A stretch of 64,000 nucleotides of DNA from Vigna angularis (GCF_016808095.1 NC_068980.1:4498501-4562500), one strand, 5' to 3'; positions 37,601 to 50,620 are shown, counted from the first letter of the stretch. The notes: a model not told the origin generated them from the sequence alone. A program made the numbers and translations.

Positions 37601-37730
37601 TTTTGATAAGTAAGGGGTTGGAGGTGGAAAACATGTACATGGAAAATTTTTCCCATAGACTACTGTACCGCTACATGCGCGTGATCACATTCCGCATTCG
37701 AATTCGACCCGAAAGCCTTTTTCGCCATTT

Positions 37731-37984
37731 CCGTTTAACAAAAATCCAACAACAACACGTCCTCATTCTGTTACTTCTTCTCCACGACGAAGAAGAAATC
37801 CTCTCTTCTGTTGATTCTCCCTTCTCTTCTCTCTCACACTCTTGCTCACAAGAAACTCACGCGAAGCCTCTTTTTTTTATCTTTTATGCTTCAGAACTTC
37901 ACGTGTTTCTATGCTTCGTGTGTTTCACATTGATTACGATATTGATTTTTGCGATAAATTACTATTATAGTTTCCAAACGGTTG
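37731..37984 (+). promoter_or_regulatory. Two AACGG (MSA-like) cores in the kinesin 5' region
   Basis: CCGTT (37731-37735, the minus-strand AACGG core) and CCAAACGGTTG (37974-37984) surround the presumed leader just before the ATG at 38000. AACGG is the core of the mitosis-specific activator element bound by MYB3R factors in G2/M genes. The flanks match the full consensus only partly. Confidence 0.35.
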
Positions 37985-37999
37985 AGTTAAACAGAGAGG

Positions 38000-40900
38000 A
38001 TGGAGACCGAATGCGTGCGAGTCGCGGTGAATATACGTCCATTGATTATGTCGGAGCTTCTTCACGGTTGCACAGACTGTATTTCAGTTGTCTCCGGTGA
38101 ACCTCAGGTGCTATATTGTTTCTGAATTCCTAGATGTTTCTAGTTAAGGTTTATTTCGCAATCTTGGAGTTTATTTTATTTTATTTATCGTAAAACCTAT
38201 GAAATTGATACTGGTGTCTTTGGTAGGTGCAAATAGGATCACATTGTTTCACGTATGACTATGTGTATGGTAGCACGGGGGCACCTTCCTCTTCAATTTA
38301 CGACGATTGTGTGGCTCCGCTTGTTGATGCATTGTTCCATGGATATAATGCTACAGTTCTTGCTTACGGTCAGGTATAATTTCAAATGTTTTTGGTTATA
38401 TTACGGTTGTGATGATTATGAAATGTTTGCCTTGGAAACTTGTTCTTTGTTGTCTATATCCTACAGTTGTTGAGTGTTTTTTAATGCTTTCTCGTTTTGC
38501 AAGACGGGCTCCGGGAAAACATACACGATGGGCACCAATTATAACGAAGAGGTGAGTAGTGGTGGAATTATACCCAGGGTAATGGAGACCATATTTGACA
38601 GAATTAAGACTACAACAGATTCCACGGAATTCTTTATCAGAGTATCATTTATCGAGGTGAACAAAATGTTGTATTGTTGATTGATGAAGACGAATTTTTC
38701 TGATATTGTAAATTGAGATCAAACTTTTAGAGCTTCATTTGCTAAAAATTGACAGATATTCAAAGAAGAGGTTTTTGATTTGCTTGATTCTAGTACATCT
38801 AAAGGAGAGGCCACATCTACGACAAAGGTTGCTGCACACCCGACCAGAGTTCCCATACAAATCAGAGAAACATTGAACGGAGGAATAACACTTGCTGGGG
38901 TGACCGAGGCTGATGTTAAGACAAAAGATGAAATGGCATCGTATCTCTCAAGTGGTTCATTGTCACGCGCCACTGGGAGTACCAATATGAATAGTCAATC
39001 AAGGTAAAATGTCATGAAAATGTTTTCAAATTCTTTTACTTTGACAATAAATGTAAACTTATAGTACCAATAATACGCATGAAATTTACATTGAAAAATT
39101 AACTTATAATATGTTAACTGTATGGTTCACATCATGTTTCGCCTAGTCGTTCACATGCTATCTTCACAATCTCAATGGAACAAAAGAATGGTGACGACAT
39201 CTTATGCGCCAAGCTCCATTTGGTTGATCTAGCTGGTTCTGAACGAGTGAAACGAACTGGTGCCGATGGCTTGCGTTTAAAAGAAGGTATTTGTCATTGT
39301 TAATGATACAGTGCAACCGAAATATAGCTCTAGGAATAATGGGTTTTGTACAGAAACAGTATTTATTAACAATTGTTAAAATATAAAACTTTGACAACAG
39401 AGTTAATTGAAGCCCATTCTACTAGCTCAGTTCTTTGTAATATTCAATTGTTGTTTTCATGCATTAGGAATTCATATCAACAAGGGTTTATTAGCTCTTG
39501 GAAATGTAATAAGTGCACTTGGAGATGAAAAAAAGCGAAAAGAAGGAGGACATGTGCCATATCGTGATAGCAAGTTAACGCGCCTACTTCAGGTTAAGCA
39601 ATAAGTAGTAATTCTTATCCTCGGTGCATCTGTCTTGTTTATTGTATCATTTGCATAACGATTCTTCGTACGATGTGAAATAATGTAAGAAATAATAGGG
39701 CATAAAAATATAACTTTTATATTAATAATAAGGCATGAGTTATTGCCTTGTTGATACTGCACCTTGTCATTTGTTTATGTATTAAAACTATTGAACTAAA
39801 GTGTCATGTGGATAGAATGTATTGCCAATCCTATTTCGGAACTTGGTTTAGAAAGCCCGTTACAGAAAGTACGTTATAAAAAGCTTTGTTTGTAGTGATT
39901 ACTTGAACGTATATATGGAATGTATTTAAATTATTTCTATCATGACATGCAATTGAATGATGAATATGTAGGATTCTCTGGGAGGAAACAGCAAAACTGT
40001 GATGATAGGTACAGACTTGATGCATGATGGAATATTTTTAATTTTGTGTTTCATATAGTCACATGCATGCATCATCTAACCTGTCGAGAATGTTACAGCA
40101 TGTGTTAGTCCAGCCGATACAAATGCTGAAGAGACATTGAACACCTTAAAATATGCAAATCGTGCTCGTAACATTCAGAACAAGGCAATTGTAAGTGCAT
40201 TGTATTCATAATTTTCCATCCCTTGTTTATTTTGTTACTCTAGGCAGGGTATTTTGTTCTTAATAATTTTGAATTTTATTGTTCCAGATTAATCGAGATC
40301 CAGTGGCAGCTCAGATGCAGACAATGCGGAATCAGATTGAGCAATTGCAAGCTGAGCTTCTATTTTATAGAGGTGATACAAGTGGACCTATCGAGGAGGT
40401 TCAGGTACATCATTTCTAGATTGTGGTAGATTTGTTTGAATGTTTCTTATGTCATGGTAATATTTTTCTCTTAATTTTTCAGATTCTTAAAAACAAAATA
40501 TCCTTACTTGAAGCAAGTAATGCAGAGCTACAACATGAGCTTAAAAGACGCCAGTTAACGTCTGAGAATTTTGCCCAACGTGCTCTTGAGACCCAGGTTT
40601 TCTTTTCATCCTTACTCCCTTCTCAGTTATTATCAATTTTCTGAGTTCCTTACAATATCTCTGTAGTGTTCTCTTTTACTTCATGTGCTGGTCTCACTCA
40701 CAATACTGAAAATGTTTTTAGGTTGAAAGGGACCAACTGCTTTTGAAAATAGAATCAATTCGAAATGGTAAATCATGGGAGGAGATTGACTCAAATTCGA
40801 ATCAGGTTTGAATGTGTTATGCCTTAATGGGTGGTTACGGTTTTGAGAAGTAGATCCATCTCTGAAGTGTGCTCTGAACTTATTTACAGGATTATGCCCT

Positions 40901-43900
40901 ACTGAAATCTTATGTTTCAAAGATCCAAGATCTGGAAGGAGAATTGCTTCGATTGAAAACTTCGAATGCAACAAATTCAAGTCATTTTGTTGATTGTTTT
41001 GATTCTGATGACGATGGATATGGATCAAAACATGCTTTATTCGCACCTGGTTTGTTTACTTCTGACTGTGATGTTAAAGCTGTTACGGAGGATATAGTGC
41101 GTTGGGAATTTCTTTTTGTCATTGTGGTGCTGTACATCTGACAGGAACCATTAAATGATTGAAAATAAAATTATATCTGTTAGTACGAAATTACTTTTTC
41201 AAAGGAAGAAACTTATTGATAGTGTTACACAAGAACTATAAATGTGATGGTATGAAATAAAAAATTGATGAAGCTGACGCTAAAGTATTGGTGACTAATT
41301 TTTCTTAGTTGAGACAAGATCACCATTAATTTTGAGATTACGTAATTGATTCCGAAATATTGTGCGACATCATTTTGAACTACTTATATTTCTTTGCACA
41401 TTTGTCATTTTATCTAAAATATTTTGTATTTTAAAACATGTGTACCTTGTTTGTAGATGAAATGGAAGATGATGAAAAGGAACTAGAACACTCGTCTATT
41501 CAAGAAAAGTTAGATAAAGAGCTCAAAGAATTGGATAGAAAACTTGAACAAAAGGAGGTAAAATTTTCTTGTCTACCTAAGTCATTTACATGTTGACCGC
41601 TGTATTATGAAGCCGCTTTTTCCATATAAAAAAATGTTTTTTGTGTGAGCATTAATTTCGACCTCATTTTTTCCTTTTTTATAACCTGACGAGTTGTAGC
41701 TAGCTTAAGAAGGTTGAAAGACAGTTTCTTTGAATTTTCCTTTCTTTTAACATTCTTCATGGTTTTGAAATATAAGTTTGTAGGTTAGTTTTCATTACAT
41801 TCTTTTATCTTAGAAGGTTGCCGTCAACTAACTGTTTCATTTGAAGTTAACGGAAATGTCCATGTTTTCAATTTTCCTGTTACTATTTTTATTTCTAGCC
41901 TCTCTGTTGTTGACTATCCTTCAATAAAAACACTCAGGTTTCATAGTAATTACTATTTCATAGAATTTGGGTTTCGGCCTAACCCAAACTTTAACTCGAC
42001 AAAACTGGATTGTGTGAAGAGGATTTCCCAAGCTTTATAATTTATATATAAGCCATATCTCCGTAACTAAGCAATAGCTTATAAGTTATACACCCTTGAT
42101 CTTATAATTTAAGTCAACTCCATAAAGCTAGCTTAAAGTATGAGGATTACCTAAATTTTGAGTTATATGCAAGTCATATGACTAGGGGTGACCACAATTA
42201 ATGTGGGTCATTAGTAACTACAATTAGGGTAGTTTTCCATCACTGTTATTATGCTAAACTCAACCAAGTCATTGATTTAAAATGGATGAGATTTGCTCTC
42301 GTTTTGTCCCTTCAAATCAGCGTTGGAGAATAACATTTGTTTATTATGATATATAAAATGTTTCTAGAATTTTGATCCTGGACATTCTAGTAAGAGAAAT
42401 TTGACCAGGGAACGAGTGACACATTTTATATATCAGTTGCATATACAAACAAAATGTTATTTACCAATGCAGATTTGAAGAGGGGTAAATCTGTTATATT
42501 ACATGGTAGGGATGTTACTTTTTTAACAAGTTTCTACCTTTTATTTTTTTTCTCTGGTTGAAGGCTGAAATGAAGCTGTACAGTAGTAATACTGGTGCTT
42601 TAGTTCTCAGGCATCATTATGAAAAGAAACTTCTAGAGATGGAACAAGAGAAGAAAGTTTTGCAGGTAATTTACTGTCCTGTGCAAAGACATCTAATAAT
42701 GTGCTTCTTGGGAAGTTTGTTTTACATTTAAAAATGTCGTGACAATCCCTTCGATATATTGTTGGTAGAAAGAAATTGAGGAACTCAAGTGCAATCTTGC
42801 GGATATTTCATCCACTTCTGATGACGGTTCTCAAATGTTGAAGCAGGATTATCTTCAAAAGTTGAATGCTCTAGAGGCACAGGTGGTTTTTCTATTTCGA
42901 ATGTGTCAATGTTCAATGCATAAGTTCATGCGATGAACTGATTATTTTCTTTATAGGTATCTGAGTTGAAAAGGAAGCAAGAAGCTCAAGCTCAAGTCCT
43001 GAAACAAAAACAGAAAAGTGAAGAGTTTGCAAAAGGACTTCAGGATGAGATACACAGAATTAAAGCACAAAAGGTGCAATGATCCAGTGAGACATTGCAT
43101 TTGTAGTTACTATCAGAAAGTTTGTATTCTCTTTGTCACTCATTGTTTATTTCCCACCCCCCCCCCCCCCCCCCCCCCCTCTAGGTTCATCTTCAAAATA
43201 AGATTAAGCAGGAATCAGAACAATTTAGATTATGGAAAGCTTCGCGCGAAAAAGAAGTTCTCCAGGTAAATGTAAATGGGAACATTTCTGTTTGTTTCTT
43301 TAATAGCATTCTTAGTTTATTATTCCATTCTACAATCATGTAGACTATAACACTTTCCCAACTTCTTGGAGTCCTTTTTTATGCGATACTGGTCTGTCTA
43401 TACTTTTTTTGTCTTGCTCATATAGAGAGGGGATCAGGTAACTCTTTTAATCTTTAACACAAGCACAACAACATCTCTCACCAACACTGTTTCAAGAGAT
43501 ATATTAGTTACGAATAATAATATCAAATCTGTATTTTGATTACTACCAGCTTAAGAAAGAGGGCAGAAGGAATGAATATGAGATGCATAAGTTGTTAGCG
43601 TTGAACCAGAGACAAAAGATGGTGAGTTTATGTTCATATCACCTGTTGTTATGTATCTTATTTGAATGCCATTTAACCCACTATTCAAGTGTTCATTGTA
43701 GGTATTGCAAAGGAAGACAGAAGAAGCTTCCTTGGCCACGAAAAGGCTGAAAGAACTTCTGGAATCTCGAAAAGCTTCCGCACGTGAAACTATTGGTTAG
43801 GATGTTTTATGGATCGTGTGGCTCTTTATCCTACTTCATCAGCTTACTGATACCAACAAATTGTTTATACAGGTGTTGGAGGTGGGAATGGCGTTGGAGT

Positions 43901-46900
43901 TCAGGTACAGCTAATGATGTCTATGTAAACTGCGTACAATAACGAAGTCGATTAAATGGTCCTGGAAATGCTGGACAAATTAAAAAATTTGTAGCTTCTA
44001 TTGGCAGACTGAGCAGGCTTCACATCATATTCCATGCGTGCTAATAGATTGTTTGATATCTGATGTGTTTTTCTCTTTGAAAGGCTTTGATGAAGGCAAT
44101 TGAGCATGAGATTGAGGTCAATGTCCGAGTGCATGAAGTTCGTTCAGAATGTGAACGTCAAAAGGAAGTGTATGTTCCCTTTTTTATCTTCAAGATTCAA
44201 ATCAGTTGATGGCATGCTTGATTAAATTTGTGAGTAAGATTTTTAAATTTGATGCAATACGTTGAATGGCAAATACGTTGGAAATCCCATGCCTTTTAGG
44301 CTTTTATACGTGTAAGAATATTATAATTTGCACATGCTCTACCTTTATAAATAAGCCAAGTATGATTAGCCAATCTGAGTCATTGGACATTCCATTATTA
44401 CTTAGTCATTGTATTGATTTTGTCGTGTGCCAAATTTGGTTGCCCTTCTTTTCTATCCAAGTCAGTTTTAACATGTGAGAACACTCAGACTGATTATTTG
44501 CTAAGTTTCATGGTATTCATGTGTCTAAGAGTATCTGCTGGTAATTGGATGTTATTAACACTGGTCCTTTTAGCATTTACGCTTTTTTGTATGTTACAGT
44601 TTTTCTGTTTCTACTTTTTTTTTAGCTTTCCTCACTAATTCATTTACTTGTTGCTTTTAATTTCAGGAGGGCTAAAATGGCTGAGGAGATGATGAGGTTA
44701 AAGGAAGAAGCACAAATGGTGAATCAAAATAGTGCAAGGTGAAATTCCTTGAAGTTAATTTTTTAACTACAACGATTAATTTTAAAATCTTTTTTTTTGG
44801 CAATCTATGTCTGAGAAACTCTCCCAATTGCTGCTGATATAGAAGTGACTGTCCTACAACAATGTCTCCTGGTGCAAGACATTCTAGGATTTTTGCCCTT
44901 CAAAACATGCTTTCGACTTCTTCCGCAACTCTAGTGTCTATGTTATCCCAGTTGTCGGAAGCAGAAGAGCAAGAACGAGTTTTCAGTGGTAAAGGGCGTT
45001 GGAACCAAGTTCGGTCCCTTGCTGATGCCAAGAATTTGATGAACTATTTGTTCAATATTGCATCTTCGTCCAGGTATATTACGAAGTTAAACTTCACAAG
45101 TAATCCAAAATTTTCCGTGTGATCTTGACATCTTCCTCTGGGTTTTTCTTGATCACAGATGTTCATTTCGAGATAAAGAAGTGATTTACAGAGAGAAGGA
45201 AACGGAAATAAGAGATTTAAAAGAAAAAGTAGTGTGGCTAAGCTACTCACTTCGACAATCGGAAAAGATAAAAGCTGAACTGACTCACAAGTTAGAATTG
45301 CAGGTTTGTGTTTAGCTACATATTTTCTATGATTTAGATAAAGCATTAATTAAACAACTAATAATCTTCCTTAACAAGTTTGATTCTTCAACTATTAATG
45401 TTTTTCTCGAATCATTTGAATTATGCAGAATGATGAATCTTTGAACTCAGAATATGTGGGAGATTCAGAATATTCTGACTCGAATGTTGGAGGTCATAAG
45501 TATGACTTGCGCACTTCGGTAGGTCTGACATATCATCATCTGGCTAGCTCTCTTAAAATAACGCCAGGAAAGGATTTTCCATCAAATAACTCGTATCACT
45601 TTTAGCTGCTGCATTTAATGAGAAATAGTTAATTAAATATTTAATTCATTGCAAACTTGTTTTAACTTCAGGAATACCACCGGTCATTGGAGGATATGGA
45701 CATATCTGAGACAGAGTCAGATTATTATGATTTCACAGATGACGACTGGGAAGAATCGGGAAACTTAAGAGTTAGAAAAAGGAAATCTAAAACAAACATT
45801 GAAAATAATGAATCCAATATCAACAATTCGGAAGATTTGGGAGAAAATTCAAGAGATTTATTTGATACACCTTGGGAAAGTGCATCAGATATTTGCTGCC
45901 CTTGTAGCAGAACCTCATCATGCAAGACGACAAAATGCATCTGCAAAGCAATGGGCAGCAGTTGTGGGAGTTCTTGTGGTTGCCAAGTAAATAAGTGCGC
46001 GAACAGAGCATCGATATCAAATGTGTCACGGGAAGGTCCAGCACAATCTGCAAGTATTGAAGAAACAGAGAAAGATCGTATTCTTGTTACTCAAGGTGCA
46101 GAGTTACTTCAGGGGGCACTGGTTGATAGGCATCCCGAGACAAACAATGATCAAGGGCACAGAAAACCTCTCTCTGACATAGGAAATACACAGGTGCGTG
46201 CTTCTAAGTTATTATTTGGATAACCGTATTTTAACAATATCTACATTCTAAATCATAATAATTATAAACAATAACATGAACCAATAATAAAGTAGCATGT
46301 AAATGGTATTAAAATGTTGTCAAAAAAATGTTGTTAAAGTATTATTATCTTATTATTTAGAATGATAGATTTACATGCATTTGATTCTGATTTTTATAAT
46401 TTCAAAGATACGTTTTTCAATAAAAACAATTATCTTCACAACTTTTATCAACACATTTTGTTAAAAATGACAAACTTTTGTATATTTTTAGAACTAATTT
46501 AATTTTTTATAAATGATTTTGAGTTAATATTAATTTTATAAAATCAGTAATGTTCATAATAAATCATTAATATTCTTAAAATAATATAATTTTAAGAAAA
46601 GAAAACAATTTTGTAAAATTGATTTATAAAACATATAATGGTTATTTTTAAATGAAAAATTAAATAGTTACTTAAAAGAATTATTTAACTATGTCATCAA
46701 ATAAAATATTTACATTTTGTTGTTATAGAATAAAAAATTATCTAATTAAAAATGATATAAATATAAAGAGTTGTGGTATGAATAAATCATGCTGATAAAG
46801 CTGTCCAAATCATTTTTCTTTATCTAGTTTGTGAGACGTGAAGATTGGAAAATTGTGAAGTATAGGTGCTTTTGGGTTTAATTTTATCAATAATTTATTA

Positions 46901-49900
46901 TCAAATTTATCAAAATGAATAATTTTTATTAAAAAAACTATAAATTTGGACATGTTAAATAGGTCCAACTTTATTAAAAGGGTGTGCCAAATTGACACTC
47001 TAACTAATAAGGGAAAGTTATGTTAGTCTAACACAATTTCCATGTAAATGAAGTTAGAAAGTCTGTACATAACTTTGATTAGTCCAAAGTTTGTTTTATT
47101 ATTTTTAATATCCAGTTAAATTGTGTTAAGGTAATATTTTAAGAAAAAGACATAATATAATGATGTGACTTTAATGTTTTTTGTTAGTATGAAATCTTAA
47201 GATTGACGCAACATAAGTGTAATTGTTGTAGAACATAATTTATTCATGTATTCATCTCAGTATTTTTCTCAACTAATTTTTTTTTTTCATTTATGGTTTT
47301 GTGTTTAAATAAAAAAAAAATTGACACGAGTTTACTAACAAAATATTCTTAAATTTTGAAGGAAGAAGTAATTATTTTATTTAAAATTATGTTGCTAAAA
47401 AATTTATAAGTATATAAATAAGTTTTCTTATATTTGTATAATGTTTATGTTGAATTAATTGGTAATAATAATATTTTTTAAAATTATGAATTTATTTTGT
47501 AATATTTGATACAGGTTAATATGAAAATAATTGTTTAGTTTAGTTTTATTAAATTAGGATTATAGTCAAATTTATAAATTGAATTGTTTTTCTTTCCACT
47601 ATATCTTACAAATATTAAAAGAAACAAATATATAAATAATACATAAAACTAAATAATTAAATTTTCATGTTAATTCTAACTTTTTATTTGTACAAATTAT
47701 CAAACATTATAAAATAAGCTCATAACTTTTTTAAAATATTATTATCACCCATTAATTCATGACAAACATTATACTTATGAATTTTTTAAAATATAAGAAA
47801 ATGTATTTATACTTGTAAATTTTATTTTTAGTAACATGATTTTAAATAAAATAAGTAATTCTTTCCTTCAAAATTTAAGTATACTTTTTTTTGGAAATTT
47901 TCAGCTAAACACAAAAACATAAATGAAAAGAATTTAAAGTAGATGGAAGAAATATCTAAATTAAAGTCACATTAAACTAACACAACTTTAAACAAAAAAA
48001 ACATTAAATTTGTGTCACAATAAAAAAATAAAAAAAGTAAATTGTATTAGGTCAATCAAAGTTGTGTGTGAATCACACTATTTCTTCATTTACATTAAAA
48101 TCATAGTTAAAGCTTACTTGACACAACTTGTTCAAATTTCTAATTTTTAGAGATATTAAATTTGACCTGTGAAAGGTGAATCAAATTTAATTGCATAAAG
48201 AACTAATTTTTTTTATTTTTATTTAATTAAATTAGTAAAAATAATAAATTCTATAAATCTATTTCTTAAAATAAGTAATATTTATAATTTTATAATTTTT
48301 AATTTTTAATTTTAAGTACAAACTTTTTAGAAATTTCATAAAAGATATAAATAACTCAAATATTAACCCAAGTCACACAATATTTATGTTAGGGACACGT
48401 TATAAGCTATGGATACATTTTTAGGCAAATCCACACAATTCAAACTATAGAGGCCAACCCACTTCACCTTGTGGTTGGCCTGTGTGTTTTGCATATTATG
48501 AGATAGGCCAATGGATGAAAATACTCAATTTATCGTGAACTTTTTCTTCTAGGCTTTTTCTTCTAGGCTTGTGGACCTGTCCACATGGTTCATTCTTCAT
48601 TTTCATCCTTGAGGGTAAATTTGAAAATAAATTGTACTAATACAGTAAAAAATGTTTTTGAATTATGTTTCTTGTATTTTTCACTCTATATTTATCTTTC
48701 TTCAAAACTTTATGATATTTATTTTTCTTCCAAATAAATCATATTAAGTTAATTAAAATTGTGTGATTTCTTCATTTACATTAGAATCGGGTTGATGTGG
48801 CATGACCTTTTAGTTAAATAATTGTTCATTTGACATAGTTTTTTCACATTAAAATCATACTACTTTATAATATATGTTCTAATTTGTAATTTTTTAGAAT
48901 AATCATTAGTTTTGATAAATTTTAGAATAAATTACATTAATTTGGTAAAAAATTTCTCTTTTTAGTTATGTTCCTATAATTTTCACTCAATATTTATCTT
49001 CCTTAGTATTTTACAAATAATCTTATTCACTGTGTGCTTTTTTGTTGCCGAGATTTTTTTATTTTATTTTAATTTTACAACATTTAAAAATCCAGGTAAA
49101 TTGACTAGAAATCATTTATCACCATTTTTTTTGTTTCTTGATATCAAATTCTGAAGCAGTCATATTAGAAAGGATTATTTATATTAATAACTTTTTTTAA
49201 AATGAAATGTTTTTTATCTTCATAAAATTTTTAAATTTCATTTTAGTCTCATTAAAAGTTATAAGTCCAAAATTAAATTTGACTTCGAAAATTTTAAAGA
49301 GATTGAGAACATATTTTCGGTTTAAAAAATGTTTATGCTAATATTTTGTAGATGTATTAAATCTCGCAGTACATTTAATGAAACGGTGAAAATATTTTTT
49401 TTAAATATTGACGCCTTTACTTTTAAATAATAATAATTATAATCCAACAGTGATTAGTTACAGATCCTTCACAAAAATAGTTAGATTAGAAATGACTATT
49501 AATTTTTTTATTACTTCCCCGTTAATTTAATAATAATAGTTATAGATTTTGTATTAAATTACAATAATTATAATTATATTATTATTATTATTTTATACAT
49601 TTGACTTTATTTTTAAATCATTTTTACTCTAAAACTTCAAAACTATTTTTTCCCCATTAAATAGGATAGAATATCATTAATTTAACAAGTAAATATTATA
49701 AAAATGGAATAATATTTGCAAGTTAAAAGCTTTTAATATCGTTTTTTTCCAATATTTGATAACATTCTATAAACCACATACTCCAATTATTTTGAATTTT
49801 CGCTTTATATTACTTTATTTGTAATTACAGTCAGTAATTCTATGTTTATTAGCTTTAAAAATTGTCAGTTAAGCGTTAAAAAAATTGTTATATGTTTGTT

Positions 49901-50378
49901 GTAAGCTATTTATAATTTCCTTTGGCAGATGAAATCAAATGCGAAGAACCATAATCCGAAAAAGAAATTGACGAAATCCACAGTAATTATTGTTCCTTAT
50001 CTAGAAGCTTCTTCGCAGCCAGAGAATTTGGAAATCCAAGTCCCCAGACTCAACCTTAAACACAAAAAAGAAAGTAGTAACACTAGTGAAGCAAATGTTG
50101 CTGTGAATAAAGATAAAGATAGACCACACAGAAGGTCTAAATCCAGGCCTGAAAACGCTGCCTCAGTCCCTAGGGCAGAGGGTAATTTTGTGGAACCAGA
50201 TGTACCCGTCAACACACGAAGGAGTGCCCGAAGGTCATCGTCATCAAATACCAATGGCGTCCCATTGTGGGACAGGAATGCTGCAAGTAAGTCAGATGAA
50301 CCTCAAGTGTTTGAAACAAGAACTCCAGTGCGATACAAAAGAACACTAGACGAGAAAGAGAACAACAATAGACGTTGA
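38000..50378 (+). CDS. Kinesin-4 motor protein with C-terminal cysteine-rich domain (KIN-4C/KIF4 type), 27 exons
   Basis: Exons: 38000-38107, 38227-38373, 38504-38656, 38756-39003, 39147-39286, 39468-39592, 39972-40008, 40099-40190, 40288-40404, 40483-40596, 40722-40805, 40890-41100 (or 41049), 41457-41557, 42564-42665, 42769-42882, 42957-43073, 43185-43265, 43550-43621, 43702-43795, 43873-43904, 44084-44169, 44667-44738, 44843-45073, 45159-45303, 45429-45518, 45672-46193, 49929-50378; 1,294 residues with the 41100 donor. N-terminal motor: [11 protein letters not shown]-loop GQTGSGKT (84-91), switch I SSRSH (218-222), switch II DLAGSER (246-252), then the family neck (about 315-350). Long coiled coils follow (about 350-900), then a basic patch and a ten-cysteine domain (1046-1080) like the KIF4 CRD, and a basic tail. 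It is expected to be a plus-end microtubule motor. The cysteine-rich tail separates it from FRA1-like KIN-4A. The function in this species is inferred. Confidence 0.95.
41000..41456 (+). other. Kinesin exon 12 / intron 12 boundary, ambiguous donor
   Basis: Homology expects ...[14 protein letters not shown], that is an exon ending ...GATATAG. The bases after it are TGCGTT, not GT. The good donor GATATA|GTGCGT (intron from 41097) leaves phase 0 and throws exon 13 out of frame to a stop within ten codons. Frame-keeping choices are the weak donor GTGC|GTTGGG (41100) or CCTG|GTTTGT (41049), which drops 17 residues. Confidence 0.6.
41950..42200. repeat. Degenerate LTR-like remnant in kinesin intron 13
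   Basis: Wording such as GGCCTAACCCAAACTTTAACTC, CCCAAGCTTTATAATTTATA and GCCATATCTCC recalls a common legume interspersed LTR fragment. It is degenerate and the assignment is from pattern memory. Confidence 0.4.
42329..42461. mobile_element. 133-bp MITE-like inverted repeat in kinesin intron 13
   Basis: The left arm AATAACATTTGTTTATTATG ... GATATATAAAATGT is mirrored by the right arm ACATTTTATATATC ... CAAACAAAATGTTATT. The inner 14 bases pair perfectly and the outer parts pair with a few mismatches, giving arms of about 35-45 bp around a 45-60 bp loop. No obvious target duplication. Confidence 0.7.
43157..43179 (+). repeat. Poly(C) run of 23 next to a splice acceptor
   Basis: A homopolymer of C sits in the polypyrimidine tract of kinesin intron 16, with the AG acceptor at 43183-43184. 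The exact length is prone to sequencing error. Confidence 0.9.
46194..49928 (+). other. Kinesin intron 26 (3.7 kb, AT-rich, repeat-filled)
   Basis: Donor CAG|GTGCGT, acceptor TTTGGCAG. It holds the long inverted repeat (47040-48098), a short GGCCAACC/GGTTGGCC hairpin near 48450-48480, and a degenerate direct duplication at about 48620-48740 and 48920-49030. It is several times longer than any other intron of the gene. No coding exon is seen inside. Confidence 0.85.
47040..48098. mobile_element. Long inverted repeat / fold-back element in kinesin intron 26
   Basis: Left arm about 47040-47550, right arm about 47640-48098, loop about 90 bases. Matching pairs, outer to inner: ATGTAAATGAAG + AACTTTGATT (47041 area) with the complement at 48055-48098; TTAAATTTTGAAGGAA + TATTTTATTTAAAAT (47350-47385) with 47840-47875; TATAATGTTTATG ... 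GAATTAATTGG ... AATAATATTTT (47437-47480) with 47735-47770; GATACAGGTTAATATG / AATATGAAAAT with 47660-47700. Arms are perhaps 75-80% identical by eye. No transposase. Confidence 0.78.
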
Positions 50379-50620
50379 TCACATTCGTTTCTTACAATTT
50401 TCTTCATTCATGTTTATAGAAAACAAACACTAGATTTTCATGTTTATATCACTGTTTTGGCTCCATTTTTTTGGTTCTTATACTATTTACTATTTAAGCA
50501 TTCCTAGGGGGCCATTTTCAGGTTAGGTCAAAATACGTTGACTTGAAAGCTCTTTTGTAAATAAATTTTCAAGGTCTTTTCTGCCGAATAGCTACAGTAT
50601 TGTAAATGTATTATATTATT
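50379..50620 (+). other. Kinesin 3' UTR region
   Basis: About 200 bases without a gene; TGTAAATAAATTTTC at about 50556 and TTGTAAATGTATTAT at about 50600 look like plant polyadenylation context. Confidence 0.4.

Noticed and set aside
43018..43269. Frame with a proline run inside the kinesin gene
   Set aside because: Read-through of intron 16 across the poly(C) tract; the real exons use another frame.
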